Notes under the pieces: model-generated
Seen by the model: only the letters and a program-made list of their open reading frames with translations
What the model was told of the DNA's origin: nothing
Database searches by the model: none
Assembly: GCF_029784135.1 (NCBI RefSeq)
Contig: NC_073744.1
Span: 35,168,061-35,232,060, forward strand
Direction of reading: 5' to 3'
Length of the DNA: 64,000 nt
Source of the DNA: Toxorhynchites rutilus septentrionalis
Taxonomy: Eukaryota; Arthropoda; Insecta; Diptera; Culicidae
Made by a program: the position numbers and the translations under genes
Shown here: in pieces, positions 1 to 10,484 of the stretch
Layout: every line of letters starts with the position of its first letter
How positions within the stretch are numbered: position 1 is the first letter of the stretch

Positions 1-410
1 GTGTAACCTAGTGCGAATTAATCGAATCATCACAGCAGATGTCTAGATTGACATGCTTACGGACAACCTGAAGGAATTGCTTCCAAAATCTGGCCTACGA
101 AATAGTTTCGTTTTCCAACAGGACAACTACCCGAAACATACTGCTAAGAAGACCAAAGCCTATTTCCATTCACGCAAAATGAAACCCCAATGAATGGCCA
201 CCACAAAGTCCTGGTCTCAACCCGATTGAGAACCTGTGGACCATTCTCGACAACAAAGTGGTGAAAGATGGTGTCACTAATAATGACACCTATTTCACGA
301 CTCTCCTGAAGGCGTGGGACAAAATCGACACTCAGCACCTCCAGAACTTGGTCGATAGTATGCCTGAACGTGTTTTAACAGGTCATCGAGGCTTCAAGAG
401 ACCACAATAA
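1..410 (+). pseudogene. Tc1-like transposase, C-terminal fragment
   Basis: This is the 3' part of a Tc1-family DDE transposase, the enzyme that cuts and pastes its own element; the N-terminal half lies off the window. In the frame starting at 53, FQQDNYPKHT is read and holds the second catalytic Asp (codon 122-124). That frame stops soon after. The rest continues in other frames: a recognisable LNPIENLW block (third catalytic Glu) near 215-245, then a C-terminal tail ending with TAA at 408-410. Frameshifts and a stop make it inactive. The family call rests on the motifs seen; the exact lineage is not known. Confidence 0.85.
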
Positions 411-616
411 ATATTTATGCTTTGAATTTTTTTTTTTTTTGCTCTTATTTGCTTTTATACTTGTTTTCTATTTTTATTTTGCGTGCTATAGAAATGTTTG
501 GTTTATGTTTTATTAATTGAACCCTGCTCAACATGATGAAAATGCAATGAAAAATTTTGTTTTTATACTAAAGAGCAATTCCAAATGAAATCGACAAATG
601 ACAAAACATATATATC

Positions 617-696
617 TAGGAGTTACGTTGAAAAACATTTGAGAACATGTGGGTTAATACAAAACGTAGCGATAATGTTTTTCAACGTAACTCCTA
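617..696. repeat. Perfect 23-bp inverted repeat (hairpin/short MITE)
   Basis: Positions 617-639 and 674-696 are exact reverse complements over 23 bases, separated by a 34-base AT-rich loop. It could be the core of a very short palindromic MITE or a hairpin-forming transcript. No coding sequence overlaps it. Region 411-1720 otherwise shows only AT-rich sequence with homopolymer runs and no gene. Confidence 0.6.
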
Positions 697-1722
697 AACA
701 TATAGTTTTACCATAATGATGTGTTCGGAAAAGTTGTTAAAAATGATAATTCATAAAAATTCATGAACATGGCGGTATAACACGACAAACATATTAAACT
801 AGCGTATTTACTATAAAAAGAACAATAAATTAGAAATATTTTTTTTTAATATCTCGAGAATGGCTGCATTTAGAAGGAGATTGATAAAAAGCTTTTTTTG
901 TTTTGAATCACATCAGGATTCATAATTTGTGGCTAACAATGATTGTTCACATACAAAAATTCCATTTAAGAAAATTCATAAAAAATTCGATGTTCCACAA
1001 AGTTCGTCAAAAATAGTTTTACCATCTTGGACTAATTTTTTTGATATTTTCTGCAAAACTTCTATTTTATATGAAAAAATTTAAAAAAAATTAAAAATAC
1101 ATATATAAATTAAAAAAAATTAAAATTGAAAAAGGCAATAAATTAGAAATATGTTTTTAAATATCTCGATAATGTTTGCTTTTAGAAGGAGATTGATAAT
1201 AAGCTTTTTTATTTCAAATTACATCAGGATTCATAATTTGTGGCTGAAAATTCGAAAATTCATAATAATTCGATGATGATGACACCAAAAAATATGTATT
1301 TTAGACATTTTAAATTAAAGTTCTTTTCTTGCAAATAAAAGAAAGAGTACTAATTTTTCTCAGTGTATATTTTTTCACGTTTTAATATCAATACTCTATA
1401 GCTCTTTCTAAGACACTATTTCGGTACGACTCATAGTTTTTTGAGATATAAATTATCAGAGATTTCTCTTACTAAAATCGATACGCCCTTTTCAAAACTT
1501 ACACTTGAGTCAAAAAAATCCCAAATGCTGTGGAAAACTCATTTTTCCATCAACCCAAAATACAAACTTTCGTTCGAATCGAAAATACAAGTTTTGAAAA
1601 TCTGCAGTTCGATTTCATTTGGAATTGCAGTAAAGACTCATGTAATTGCTCTTATTACGTAACAAAATTGTTTTTCATCCAAAAAAATTCGAGGAAATCA
1701 TTATTGGTGCTGTTTTAAAAAC

Positions 1723-3900
1723 AATGCGCTATGCTCCAGGAGGTGCATTTAAGTGGAAATTAGCATCTAGAGCTCGACAGTGATTCTCTAGACAAAAACT
1801 GTCTTCGACAAAGTTGTTAAATATAATAGAGCGCTCATTTTTATGTTATCAAAACTAGGGTGACCAAAATTTTCGATGAAATGAAAAATCTAACTTTCTT
1901 ATCTTTATAGATAGAGGTAAACATAGTTCGACAATATTGTAGCTCTGGTTATTTTAAGTAACTTTGTGGAACAATATTTCTTTCTATCTCTTCAAATAAC
2001 CGATATAGCGCTTTTTCTCTAGGTTGAGTTAGGGTTACCATGAAAAAAAGGTTTTTTTGCTCTAACTTTTATATGTAAAATTCTACATCAAAACTGTCTT
2101 TGAATGATCTTTAGAGATTTCCAATCCACGCATTTTACGGTGCATAACTTGTATGTATCTTAATTCTACTCAAAGTTATTGATGTTTTTTCCCCGAAAAC
2201 ACGACCTCTTCGTTTGCTAGTCGTTCTTTTTGGGGCAAACATAATAAAAAATTATTGATGGCATTTTAAGGAGCACATTTGACTCTACATAAGGTGTAAC
2301 TTCCAAAAGAGTGTTATTTTTTGTATTTGAGTAAATTAAATTTGAAATTATGAGTTTTTGCATATTAATGAACAAGTTGCAATTTTTAAATGCATATAGT
2401 AAGCGTAAACTTTAAAGCAGCATCACTTCAGTTCAGTCTCATAGCCACTCAACATGGAGGTTCAAAGAAGACACATATTTGTTTTTGTTTTCGGTGGACG
2501 AAATATAGAAGACGTTATACAATTATTACGAGAAAAATGCCAAGATATATGTGTTTTGAGTGCCAGAAAGTGCCTGAAAAGCCAAATGCTGAGCCAAAGG
2601 ATGAAGCGTAACCGTGTTCGGAAGATTACAGAAAAAAATTCTGCTGAAGAACTGGGCTTCGCAACAGCTTCGGATCCAGTATTATCTCTTAGTAATAGGC
2701 AAACACCAGAGTATTCCGATCTTCTGATTCCGGAAAATGCTAAGCATTTGATTTTGTAGTTTTTTATTTGTATGATTTTTATTTATTACTATGAATGTAA
2801 TTTCCATTATAACAACTAAAACAGGTTAATATGTACATACGGAAGATTATAAAAATAAATTTGCATAAAACAATAGGAACAACAAAAGTTTGGTAAAATA
2901 ATGTCATCAATCAACTCATCGCCAGTAAAATATGTCAATATATTACTAAAAAATAACACGTCGAGCCCCGAGTTGTTCTTCGTACGGTTTCTATTCAGGA
3001 AGCATTTGATAATTTGTCGGTCCCCGCTTTTCTTTTTATACAATAAATATATTTTATTGTAGAAAAAGAAAATAGTCAGAAATTTTTCTCGTAATAATTG
3101 TATAACGTCTTCTATATTTCGTCCACCGAAAAAGGAAATCAACAATGTGTCTTCTTTGAACCTCCATGTTGAGTGGCTATAAGACTGAACTGAAGTGATG
3201 CTGCTGTAAAGTCTACGCTTACTATATGCATTTAAAAATTGCAACTTGTTCATTTATATTCAAAAACTCATAATTTCAAATTTAATTTACTCAAATACAA
3301 AAAATAACACTCTTTTGAAAGTTTCACCTTATGTAGAGTCAAATGTGCTCTTTAAAATGCTATCAATAATTTTTTATTATGTTTGCCCCAAAAAAAATGA
3401 CTAGCAAATGAAAAGGTCGTGTTTTCGGGGGAAAACATCAATAACTTTGAGTAGCATTAAGATACATACAAGTTATGTACCGTAAAATGCGTGAATTGGA
3501 AAGCTCTAAAGATCATTCAAAGACAGTTTTGATGTAGAATTTTACATATAAAAGTTAGAGCAAAAAAACCTTTTTTTTTTCATGGTAACCCTAATTCAAC
3601 CTAGAGAAAAAGCGTTATATCGGTTATTTGAAGAGATAGGAAGAAATATTGTTCCACAAACTTACTTAAAATAACCAGAGCTACAATATTGTCGAACTAT
3701 GTTTACCTCTATCTATAAAGATAAGAAAGTTAGATTTTTCATTTCATCGAAAATTTTGGTCACCCTATTTTTGATAACATATAAATGAGCGCTCTATTAT
3801 ATGTAACAACTTTGTCGAAGACAGTTTTTGTCTAGAGAATCACTGTCGAGCTCTAGATGCTAATTTCCACTTAAATGCACCTCCTGGACCATAGTGCAAT
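1723..3900. mobile_element. Element with ~0.8-kb inverted terminal arms
   Basis: The left arm (about 1723-2538) and right arm (about 3085-3900) are reverse complements of each other at high identity over roughly 800 bases, around a unique centre of about 550 bases. Both arms begin with a conserved end containing CCAGGAGGTGCATTTAAGTG. The arms share a stretch that can be read as GGRNIEDVIQLLREK on each strand. Long arms of this type occur in foldback and some Mutator-like elements, but the superfamily is not settled. No clear target-site duplication was found at the ends. Confidence 0.75.
2454..2759 (+). CDS. Unrecognised ORF in the long-arm element
   Basis: A 101-codon ORF starts in the left inverted arm and runs into the unique centre. 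The first third repeats in the other arm on the minus strand (near 3090-3170), so it belongs to the inverted repeat. The middle is rich in Lys and Arg (codons about 40-65) and the C terminus is acidic and Pro/Ser-rich. No family was recognised. It may be a remnant exon of the element's own gene or a chance ORF. Confidence 0.25.
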   Translation: MEVQRRHIFVFVFGGRNIEDVIQLLREKCQDICVLSARKCLKSQMLSQRMKRNRVRKITEKNSAEELGFATASDPVLSLSNRQTPEYSDLLIPENAKHLIL

Positions 3901-4067
3901 GTGAACAACACTTTGCTTCGCAACACGCTTCATTATTGATTTGATGATCATTTCATTCGAAAGACAAAATCGCCAAGTGTTATATGATTGTGAATTATTG
4001 GCCACAAAATTTGTTACATTAGCCAAAAAAAAAATTGAAAACAGACTACTGAAATCACACAATTCCG

Positions 4068-4102
4068 TATATAAGCAGACGCTCGGAAATCATCCATTCA
4101 AT
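4068..4102 (+). promoter_or_regulatory. TATA box + initiator-like core promoter, copy 1
   Basis: TATATAA at 4068-4074 is followed by an initiator-like TTCAATT whose A is at 4100, 32 bases from the start of the TATA box, the normal insect spacing. The block is conserved with 4612 and 60328. No intact ORF follows. Confidence 0.45.
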
Positions 4103-4611
4103 TGTATGGCGATGTGAGATGCGGAAGGTCATGCTCACACCAATGCATTATGGTGTTCTCTTCAAATTCCATTTCGTTTCGGCAGCCGAACTGAAAGGAG
4201 CATTTAGCAAAAATTGAGAAATCGGTGGTAATTCAATACCGATGGGTGCCATTGACTATGGATTTGACAGTGGAGAATACGAAATAATTGTTATAATGTT
4301 GTTAATGTCTCACCATATCAAGGACATCATATTGATGGAAGCGGTGTTATAAAATAATTTGTATGCAAATGCCGCAATCGATTATCGTTTCCAATTGTTG
4401 GGAAAGGGCATTATTTTTGCCGAGTAGTTCCAAAAAGGAATCCATTCTTTCTTCAAGTGTTAATAATTCTGCTTTTGATCAACGAAATTGTATGAAAATC
4501 ATTTTATACAAAAGATAAAATGTTCAAGAGGTATATGATTGCTACTTATTGACTCGAAAAACTAACTTAAAAATAGCTTTGAAAATAGGTTATTGAAATG
4601 ATCCGAATCCG

Positions 4612-4647
4612 TATGTAAGCTGGCGCCCGCTCGGATATCCATTTAGT
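4612..4647 (+). promoter_or_regulatory. TATA box + initiator-like core promoter, copy 2
   Basis: A decayed copy: TATGTAA at 4612-4618 and TTTAGTT with its A at 4645, 33 bases downstream. The intervening CGCTCGGA block is shared with the other two copies. Confidence 0.35.
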
Positions 4648-5380
4648 TGTGATTGAATAGCGACGGGATAATGGTCTCGCTCGCTCCCTTAAACACTATA
4701 CTCTTCTCTCCCAATTCCGATTCGTTTCTGCAGCCGAAGCATTCAGCGAAAATCGAGGTATCAATGATAGTTCGATACCGATGGGTTCCATTGACTATGG
4801 ATTTGATAGTGAAGAATACGAAACATTTGATATGGTGGAGTGGATATTACTTTCAACACATTTCAACACTTTCAACACATTTTGGCTGGTTCGTCACTTT
4901 TCCTTCCATTTTTGGAAGAATGTCGGGAGTGAGAATTCAACTCTTGACCTTCAGCATGAGAGGTACGGATGTTACCACTACGCCAGATCGCCTCCACAGG
5001 TGGTGTAGTGGATATTATTCAACCATATCGAAAAAATCACATTTATGAAAGCAGCGTTATAAAATTATTTGTTTTCGAATGCCGCAATCGATCATCGTTT
5101 CCAATTGTTGGGAAGGAGGTAATATTTTTGCCGTGTATTTCCGAGGAGGAATCCATTCCTTCTTAAGCGTTAATAATTCTGCTCCGGATCAACGATGATT
5201 CCAATTTTCGGGACTTATGAAGGGGGTATTTTTTGCGCTGGGTATTTCCGAGGAGGAATAGATTCCTACTTTAAGCGTGAATAATTCTTTTCCGACAAAA
5301 CAAAGTGGTATGATAATAACTTTATTGGAATGCTGAAATGTCTAAGAGTTATATGCTTGTCACCTATTGACTGCTAAGCC

Positions 5381-5430
5381 AACGTTATTCCTACGTCTAC
5401 ATTGCGGTTATATCACAGATATAACCCACT
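5381..5430 (+). repeat. Terminal palindrome and stem-loop (right-end type)
   Basis: AACGTTATTCCTACGTC is followed by GCGGTTATATC, a three-base loop and GATATAACCC. The 9-bp stem is perfect. This is the same two-part terminus seen at 15738, 19970, 44098, 56004 and 63894. Confidence 0.6.
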
Positions 5431-5439
5431 TTGAGTTTT

Positions 5440-6160
5440 TATTATTTTCTTACAAAAAAATCTAATTCAAAAACTGTAATACCTACACAAGTTTGGTCAA
5501 AGAATGAAATGTAGAAAATTGTTGAAATTTTCATAAAAAATACATTTTATACATTTCAAATCACATTGAAAAAAGTTCAAAAAAATCTAAAAAATTTGCC
5601 CTTCTTTCAATAGATGGGAGACTGGTTGGTAATTGTATCAACTTTTAATATAATTAACAAAAATAAATTTAAAAAAATTTAAAAATATGTTTTGAGAGAA
5701 ACGAATTTCAATCTTCAAAATATTTTTTATTCTTTTTTATTTTTTTTCCATTTTTGTTCGCTATTTTTGATTGAAAGTTTGAGCATTTTCCTATATGTCA
5801 TTGCCTGGCCAAAATTCAATTCTTCTTATAGTTTTTAAGTTGGATTTTTTTTTTTAATTTTAAGCTTTTTTTTCGAAAAATATATCATAAAAACTTTAAG
5901 ACCTACAAATTTTAGTTTGAGATTGACATATAGGAAACAATTTACTCTTTCACAAAAAGATACAAAAATTATATAAAAATGACGCTGAAAAAAAATATTT
6001 TAAATGTTAAAATTCTTTTGTTTTTAAAGAATATATACTTTTTTTAAATTCTGAACGAAATTTATATGAATAGTTCATACAACTGCCAACAAGTCTCCAA
6101 AACAACGGAGGAAGGACACTGTTATAGGGAAAAAAGTTTTTTTTTAATAAGCAAATGATC
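5440..6160. repeat. AT-rich dispersed repeat
   Basis: AT-rich sequence with segments that recur at about 28200-28900, including a stretch with TTTAAATTCTGAAMGAAAT and one reading GTAGRAAATT. There is no coding potential. From 6160 to 6480 nothing specific is seen apart from short chance ORFs. Confidence 0.35.
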
Positions 6161-6479
6161 ATTCAATCTATTTACCCTCAATCAACAGTATGAAGGAAAA
6201 CATCATGATATATTATATGTTTCTTGGTTCTTTATTATGTTTCGATATAACATACAATTCGATACAACGTTCAATTTTGAAAGTGAAATGTGCGTTATAC
6301 CAAAGTTTCCCTCTATTCATCCGTTCCGTCCAACGCATTCTGCTTTCCCCATGTATTCAGTTCAGCTGCACATCATTCGTTCCAAAACCGTTCGTTCGGA
6401 ACTATTTTGTATGACGAATTACTGTTTTTTGAAAAATCTTTCGTGCAATCTTTCTGCCGAACTAGTTCATTCGTACCAT

Positions 6480-9400
6480 TCGTGAACGGTTGATCCATCG
6501 ATACCATGGAGGCTAAAGCCCGAATTGTACGCAAACATGTTGTTTGTTGCTCTTCGTCGATAGCAGCGAGTCAAATCTAATAGCGAATTCGTTTTTGAAA
6601 CTGGATTAGTTCCTGACTCCAACTGGCTTTGTAATAAAAAAACGTTTTCGGGTTCACGTAGAGTAGTGCGGGGCAAAAGTGTGCATTCATATAGCAGCAA
6701 GCCTTGGGAAAATGTGACGTATATTTCAAATCATCACGAATAAATACGTATTTTCCGTTCCTTTTTTTCTGTGTTTTTCAGCAATATATTGACGGAATTT
6801 CGAAAGAAGCGGAATCAATATACTGAAAGGAAGGATTTTTCTTGAAGTCGGAATTATTTTTCAAGTGTTTCAAGTGTTTGGAGTGTGAAGTTGCCATTGG
6901 ACCCGCTTCAAGGATTTTAGAAGTTTTCTAACATATATCTCGATACTTTTAAGATAAGTTTTCGTTTTATTTTTCTTTCACGCATACGTGTACATATACA
7001 CGTACATACAAATATTTTATTTTATTGTTTTTTTTTATTTTACCATTTAATATTTACGTGTTCTACAGAGTCTTCTCTCTCAATTTTTTGCCTTTTCTTT
7101 TTTTTTTTTTGAAAATGGAGGGTAATGAATCCTCCGATGCTGAAATGAAGGTCTTTGACCCTCCTCCAGATGGTTTTACGGTTTCTCCAGGAAAAATGCA
7201 AAAACAATCACAGTCAACCTCTTCGTCTGTACCAAATAGTGACTCTGTTCTCCGCTCTTCGACACAATCTCTGCCTAATTCTGCTCAACTTCCAAGTATT
7301 AGACAATACCAGAACGCTCCAGAATCATCGAAAAACCGTTGGGTGGTATTCTTCCGTCCCAAAGGGAAATCTCTAAGAGTATCTCAAATTTGCAAAGACC
7401 TAACGTCCAAGTACTCAGGTGTCTTAGACATGACGAAAATCAATAGAGATAAACTTCGCGTTGTGCTCTCAAATTACAAAGATTCTAACGCAATAGTGAA
7501 AAACTCTTTTTTCACTAATGAATATAAGGTTTATATTCCGGCTCACATTTTTGAAATCGATGGTGCAGTTACGGAAAAATCTCTTCAACTTGAAGGTTTT
7601 GTAAAAGCTAAGGGTATCTTCCACAATGCAAATATTCCACATATTAAAGTTTTGGAGGTGAGATCTCTGAACTCTTCAAAAACTGAGGATACAGAAAAAA
7701 AGTATTATCCATCTGGCTCTTTTAGAATATCCTTCGAAGGCACTGCACTTCCAAATTATGTGCTTATTGATAAACTTCGTCTTCCAGTTCGTTTATATAC
7801 CCCTAAAATAATGACTTGCTTTAATTGCAATCAGTTAGGTCACAGAAGAAGATACTGTTGTAATAAAAGGAAATGCTCAAAATGTGGAGACGACCATGAT
7901 GAAGTCACTTGTAACAAGGATGCTGATAAATGCATTTTTTGTGGAGATGTTCCTCATGCAATTAAGGATTGTCCGAATTATAAATTACGTTCGATGAAAC
8001 TCAAGCAATCACTTAAGGATCGTTCTAATCGATCCTTCGCTGAAATGCTCAAGGCAGCTTCTCTTCAGGTACCCGAGGCTTCAGAAAATCCTTTCTCTGT
8101 TTTATCGGAGGATGATGATTCGGATTCTCAATTTGATGCAGTAATCACAGGAAGAGTCAGGAAGAGAAAAATTGCTTCTTCCTCTAAGCCATCTAAAAAA
8201 AGAGGATTGATCTCTAACAATCCAGAATCTTCTAATTATTCTGCTCCACCCAAGAATAACCCTCCTGGTTGGAGATCTTCAAATTATGACGTTCATTTCC
8301 CTGAATTATCAAGCCATTCTCAATTTACTTCTCAATTGGTTCCTGAACCCTCATCTTTTTCAGGAGGTATTTCCTTTTCATCAATTGTTCAATGGATTCT
8401 TGATTTTTTCGGAATATCAGATCCAATGAAAGGTTTAATTTTTGCTTGACTTCCTTCTATCAGCTAGATAGCTAAACAAATGACTTCAAAGTGGCCCCTC
8501 CTCTCGTTCATTAATTTCGATGCCTAATTTATCGGATGAGTCAGGGAAAACCACTATTTTGCAGTGGAATTGTAGGAGTATTCTATCTAAACTTGATTCT
8601 TTCAAGCAAATGCTCCATTTTTTGAATTGTGATGCGTTTGCTCTATCTAAAACATGGCTTCGTTCGGACAATGTGTTTAATATCCATGATTTCAATATTA
8701 TCCGTTTAGACCGTGATGATTTCTATGGAGGAGTTCTTATAGGTATTAGAAAATGCTACCCATTTTACAGGATTCCCCTGCCTTTAGTCACAGGAATTGA
8801 AATTCTTGCGTGTCAGGCACGTATCAAGGTTAATGATTTGTACATTGCTTCTATTTATATTCCTCCAAGAACTATGCTTAATTATAGAAATCTTGTGAAT
8901 ATAGTTGAACTTTTACCGCAACCTAATCTTATTTGGGGTAATTCCAACTCTCATGGAATTGGATGGGGTGAGTCTTTCGATGATCGAAAGGCCAATTTGA
9001 TTTATGATCTTTGCGAGGACTTCAACTTGGCAATTTTGAATACAGGTGATGTAACAAGAATTGCTCCATCTTCAGGCCGCGCTAGTTGCTTAGATTTGTC
9101 CCTATATTCTTCCTATTTTTCTTTAGATTGTAATTGGAAAGTCATCCCAGATCCACCTGGAAATGATCATTTGCCAATCACTATTTCCATTTCAAATAAT
9201 TCAAAATCGTCTGAAACAACAAATATTCAGCATAATTTATCTAGAAAAATCAATTGGAAGAGATTTTTTTCAATTATTTCAGAGTCGGTGGCATCTGTTC
9301 ATGAGTTACCCCCGCTGGAAGAATATAATTTTCTAACTGGTTTAATTCTTGACAGTGCTATTGATGCTCAGACGAAGCGTTTTACTAGTAATTCGTTTCG

Positions 9401-9785
9401 TAGACGTCCTCCTAATCTGTGGTGGGACCAAGAATGTACAAATCTCTATAAAGATAAATCGAATGCGTGAACGTTATGATAACTACATTTATCTGGAGCG
9501 TAAATTCAAAAGCTTCATTAAAGCTAAATAGAGAGGCTATTGGCGTCATTTTGTGAATGGGCTTTCACGAGAGACTTCCTTGAGCACTCTTTGGAGAGTT
9601 GCCAGACAGTTGAGAAATTCATCTCATTCAAATGAAGAAGTTGAATATTCAGAAAAGTGGATTATTGATTTTGCTAAGAAGATATGTCCAGACTCAGCCC
9701 CCGCTCCTTCTCCCTTCTTAGAGTCATCTGATGATGTTGAGCCTCCGTTCAGTACGGCTGAATTTTCTCTTGCAGATCCGAATCT
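6480..9785 (+). mobile_element. Non-LTR retrotransposon, I/Jockey group, 3'-truncated
   Basis: The element has a probable 5' UTR (about 6480-7114), ORF1 with zinc knuckles, a 70-base spacer, and the endonuclease half of ORF2. It stops within ORF2 near 9785, before any reverse transcriptase or 3' tail. Loss of the 3' end is unusual, because target-primed reverse transcription normally removes 5' ends. Downstream sequence belongs to a DNA transposon also found at 35440-35885. The 5' boundary is uncertain. Confidence 0.75.
7115..8449 (+). CDS. Retrotransposon ORF1 (gag-like RNA-binding protein)
   Basis: ORF1 proteins of non-LTR retrotransposons coat the element's RNA and act as nucleic-acid chaperones. 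The reading frame is open for 444 codons. The start is taken at the ATG at 7115, because the upstream in-frame extension is read from a T-rich leader. The N-terminal third is Ser/Pro/Gln-rich. A central gag-like region is followed by three CCHC-type knuckles within about residues 235-290: CFNCNQLGHRRRYC, CSKCGDDHDEVTC and CIFCGDVPHAIKDC. The spacings are x2-x4-x4, x2-x3-x4 and x2-x4-x4. A basic segment with KRKIASSSKPSKKRG follows, which could bind nucleic acid or direct nuclear import. No stop or frameshift is visible, so the protein could still be made. Confidence 0.8.
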   Translation: MEGNESSDAEMKVFDPPPDGFTVSPGKMQKQSQSTSSSVPNSDSVLRSSTQSLPNSAQLPSIRQYQNAPESSKNRWVVFFRPKGKSLRVSQICKDLTSKYSGVLDMTKINRDKLRVVLSNYKDSNAIVKNSFFTNEYKVYIPAHIFEIDGAVTEKSLQLEGFVKAKGIFHNANIPHIKVLEVRSLNSSKTEDTEKKYYPSGSFRISFEGTALPNYVLIDKLRLPVRLYTPKIMTCFNCNQLGHRRRYCCNKRKCSKCGDDHDEVTCNKDADKCIFCGDVPHAIKDCPNYKLRSMKLKQSLKDRSNRSFAEMLKAASLQVPEASENPFSVLSEDDDSDSQFDAVITGRVRKRKIASSSKPSKKRGLISNNPESSNYSAPPKNNPPGWRSSNYDVHFPELSSHSQFTSQLVPEPSSFSGGISFSSIVQWILDFFGISDPMKGLIFA

Positions 9786-9789
9786 TTAA
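8520..9789 (+). pseudogene. Retrotransposon ORF2, endonuclease part, broken
   Basis: ORF2 normally encodes an apurinic-like endonuclease followed by reverse transcriptase. The first frame (8520-9470, 316 codons) carries an endonuclease/exonuclease/phosphatase fold: ILQWNCRSI near the N terminus, the SKTWL block (usually ETWL), and a C-terminal NDHLPITI block. The usual GDFNAHG core reads GNSNSHGIGWG, so a catalytic Asp appears to be Asn. The Glu of ETWL is also changed. A frameshift near 9460 moves the protein to another frame, which has a TAG at 9529-9531 and then continues to 9789. No reverse transcriptase is present. The element is dead and could only be mobilised in trans. Confidence 0.75.
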
Positions 9790-10373
9790 CAATTTTTTCT
9801 GTTTCGGAAAGCTCCAGGAATCAGATGCCGTCGGGATATGGTAAGTAAGACAGCCTAAGGGCTCCCTTGAAGTGAAAAAGCGCTGATCTGCATTTTTCAA
9901 AATTGTGTTCAACCACAACGAACCAAGTGTAATGCATTCCTTAATCAATTTGTTTTCATTCATTAGGATAGTATTTTGTAAAAAAAACAACAAAAGTGAG
10001 TCAAAATATATACCATTCATGAAATTAGTCAAGAGCCGTTACATAATACTAATATGTTGTGTAATGATATTATTGTAATAACTAACATGTACTTGGTTCG
10101 CTCTGGCTGCAAAGAGAACGAAGTTTTGCGTGTCTAGCAGAAACATAATTTTGCTTTTTTCATTTTCATAAAGGTTCTGAATCAGAAATTGACGAAGATG
10201 TGTGCTTACAGCATAAAAAGTAGTATTATGTTTGACCACCTATTTGTAGCACTTGAGCGGTAAAATGATAGATTTGATCCGACACAGTCAATTAGTGGGA
10301 GCCCAAACTTCAAATTGAATTATCTCAAAATAATGTTTTTGGCGCTTGGTTCGTTTTGGCAGAACACCGACCA
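9776..10373. mobile_element. 3' part of a TA-flanked MITE (copy of 35203-35885)
   Basis: From about 9776 the sequence matches 35440-35885 through several blocks, including CAACCACAACGAACCAAGTG and the terminal GGTTCGTTTTGGCAGAAC. The end at 10369-10373 (GACCA) corresponds to the right inverted repeat of the complete copy. About 150 bases near 10095-10250 are absent from the other copy. The left ~240 bases are missing and replaced by the retrotransposon. Confidence 0.65.
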
Positions 10374-10484
10374 ATTGTGCATCATATCCCAGTAAATCAG
10401 TTGAAGTGTATTCTCAAATCCGTAATCGAATAACATAGCAAGAATCATGGAGCCCAAACGATAGATGCAAGCCACAAAAATATA

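Larger units (their letters stand above)
3940..5430 (+). repeat. Tandem copies of a promoter-bearing repeat
   Basis: Two long copies (about 3940-4480 and 4490-5180) and a third partial copy (about 5190-5400) lie head to tail. Shared blocks include a TATA box region, a segment read as CGATGGGTKCCATTGACTAT (near 4240 and 4780), and a block with AATCCATTC (near 4440 and 5150). The array ends at 5381-5430 in the terminal palindrome plus stem-loop described for other repeats here. The upstream half is also found at 60220-60380. ORFs in this stretch are not conserved between copies and look non-coding. Confidence 0.65.
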
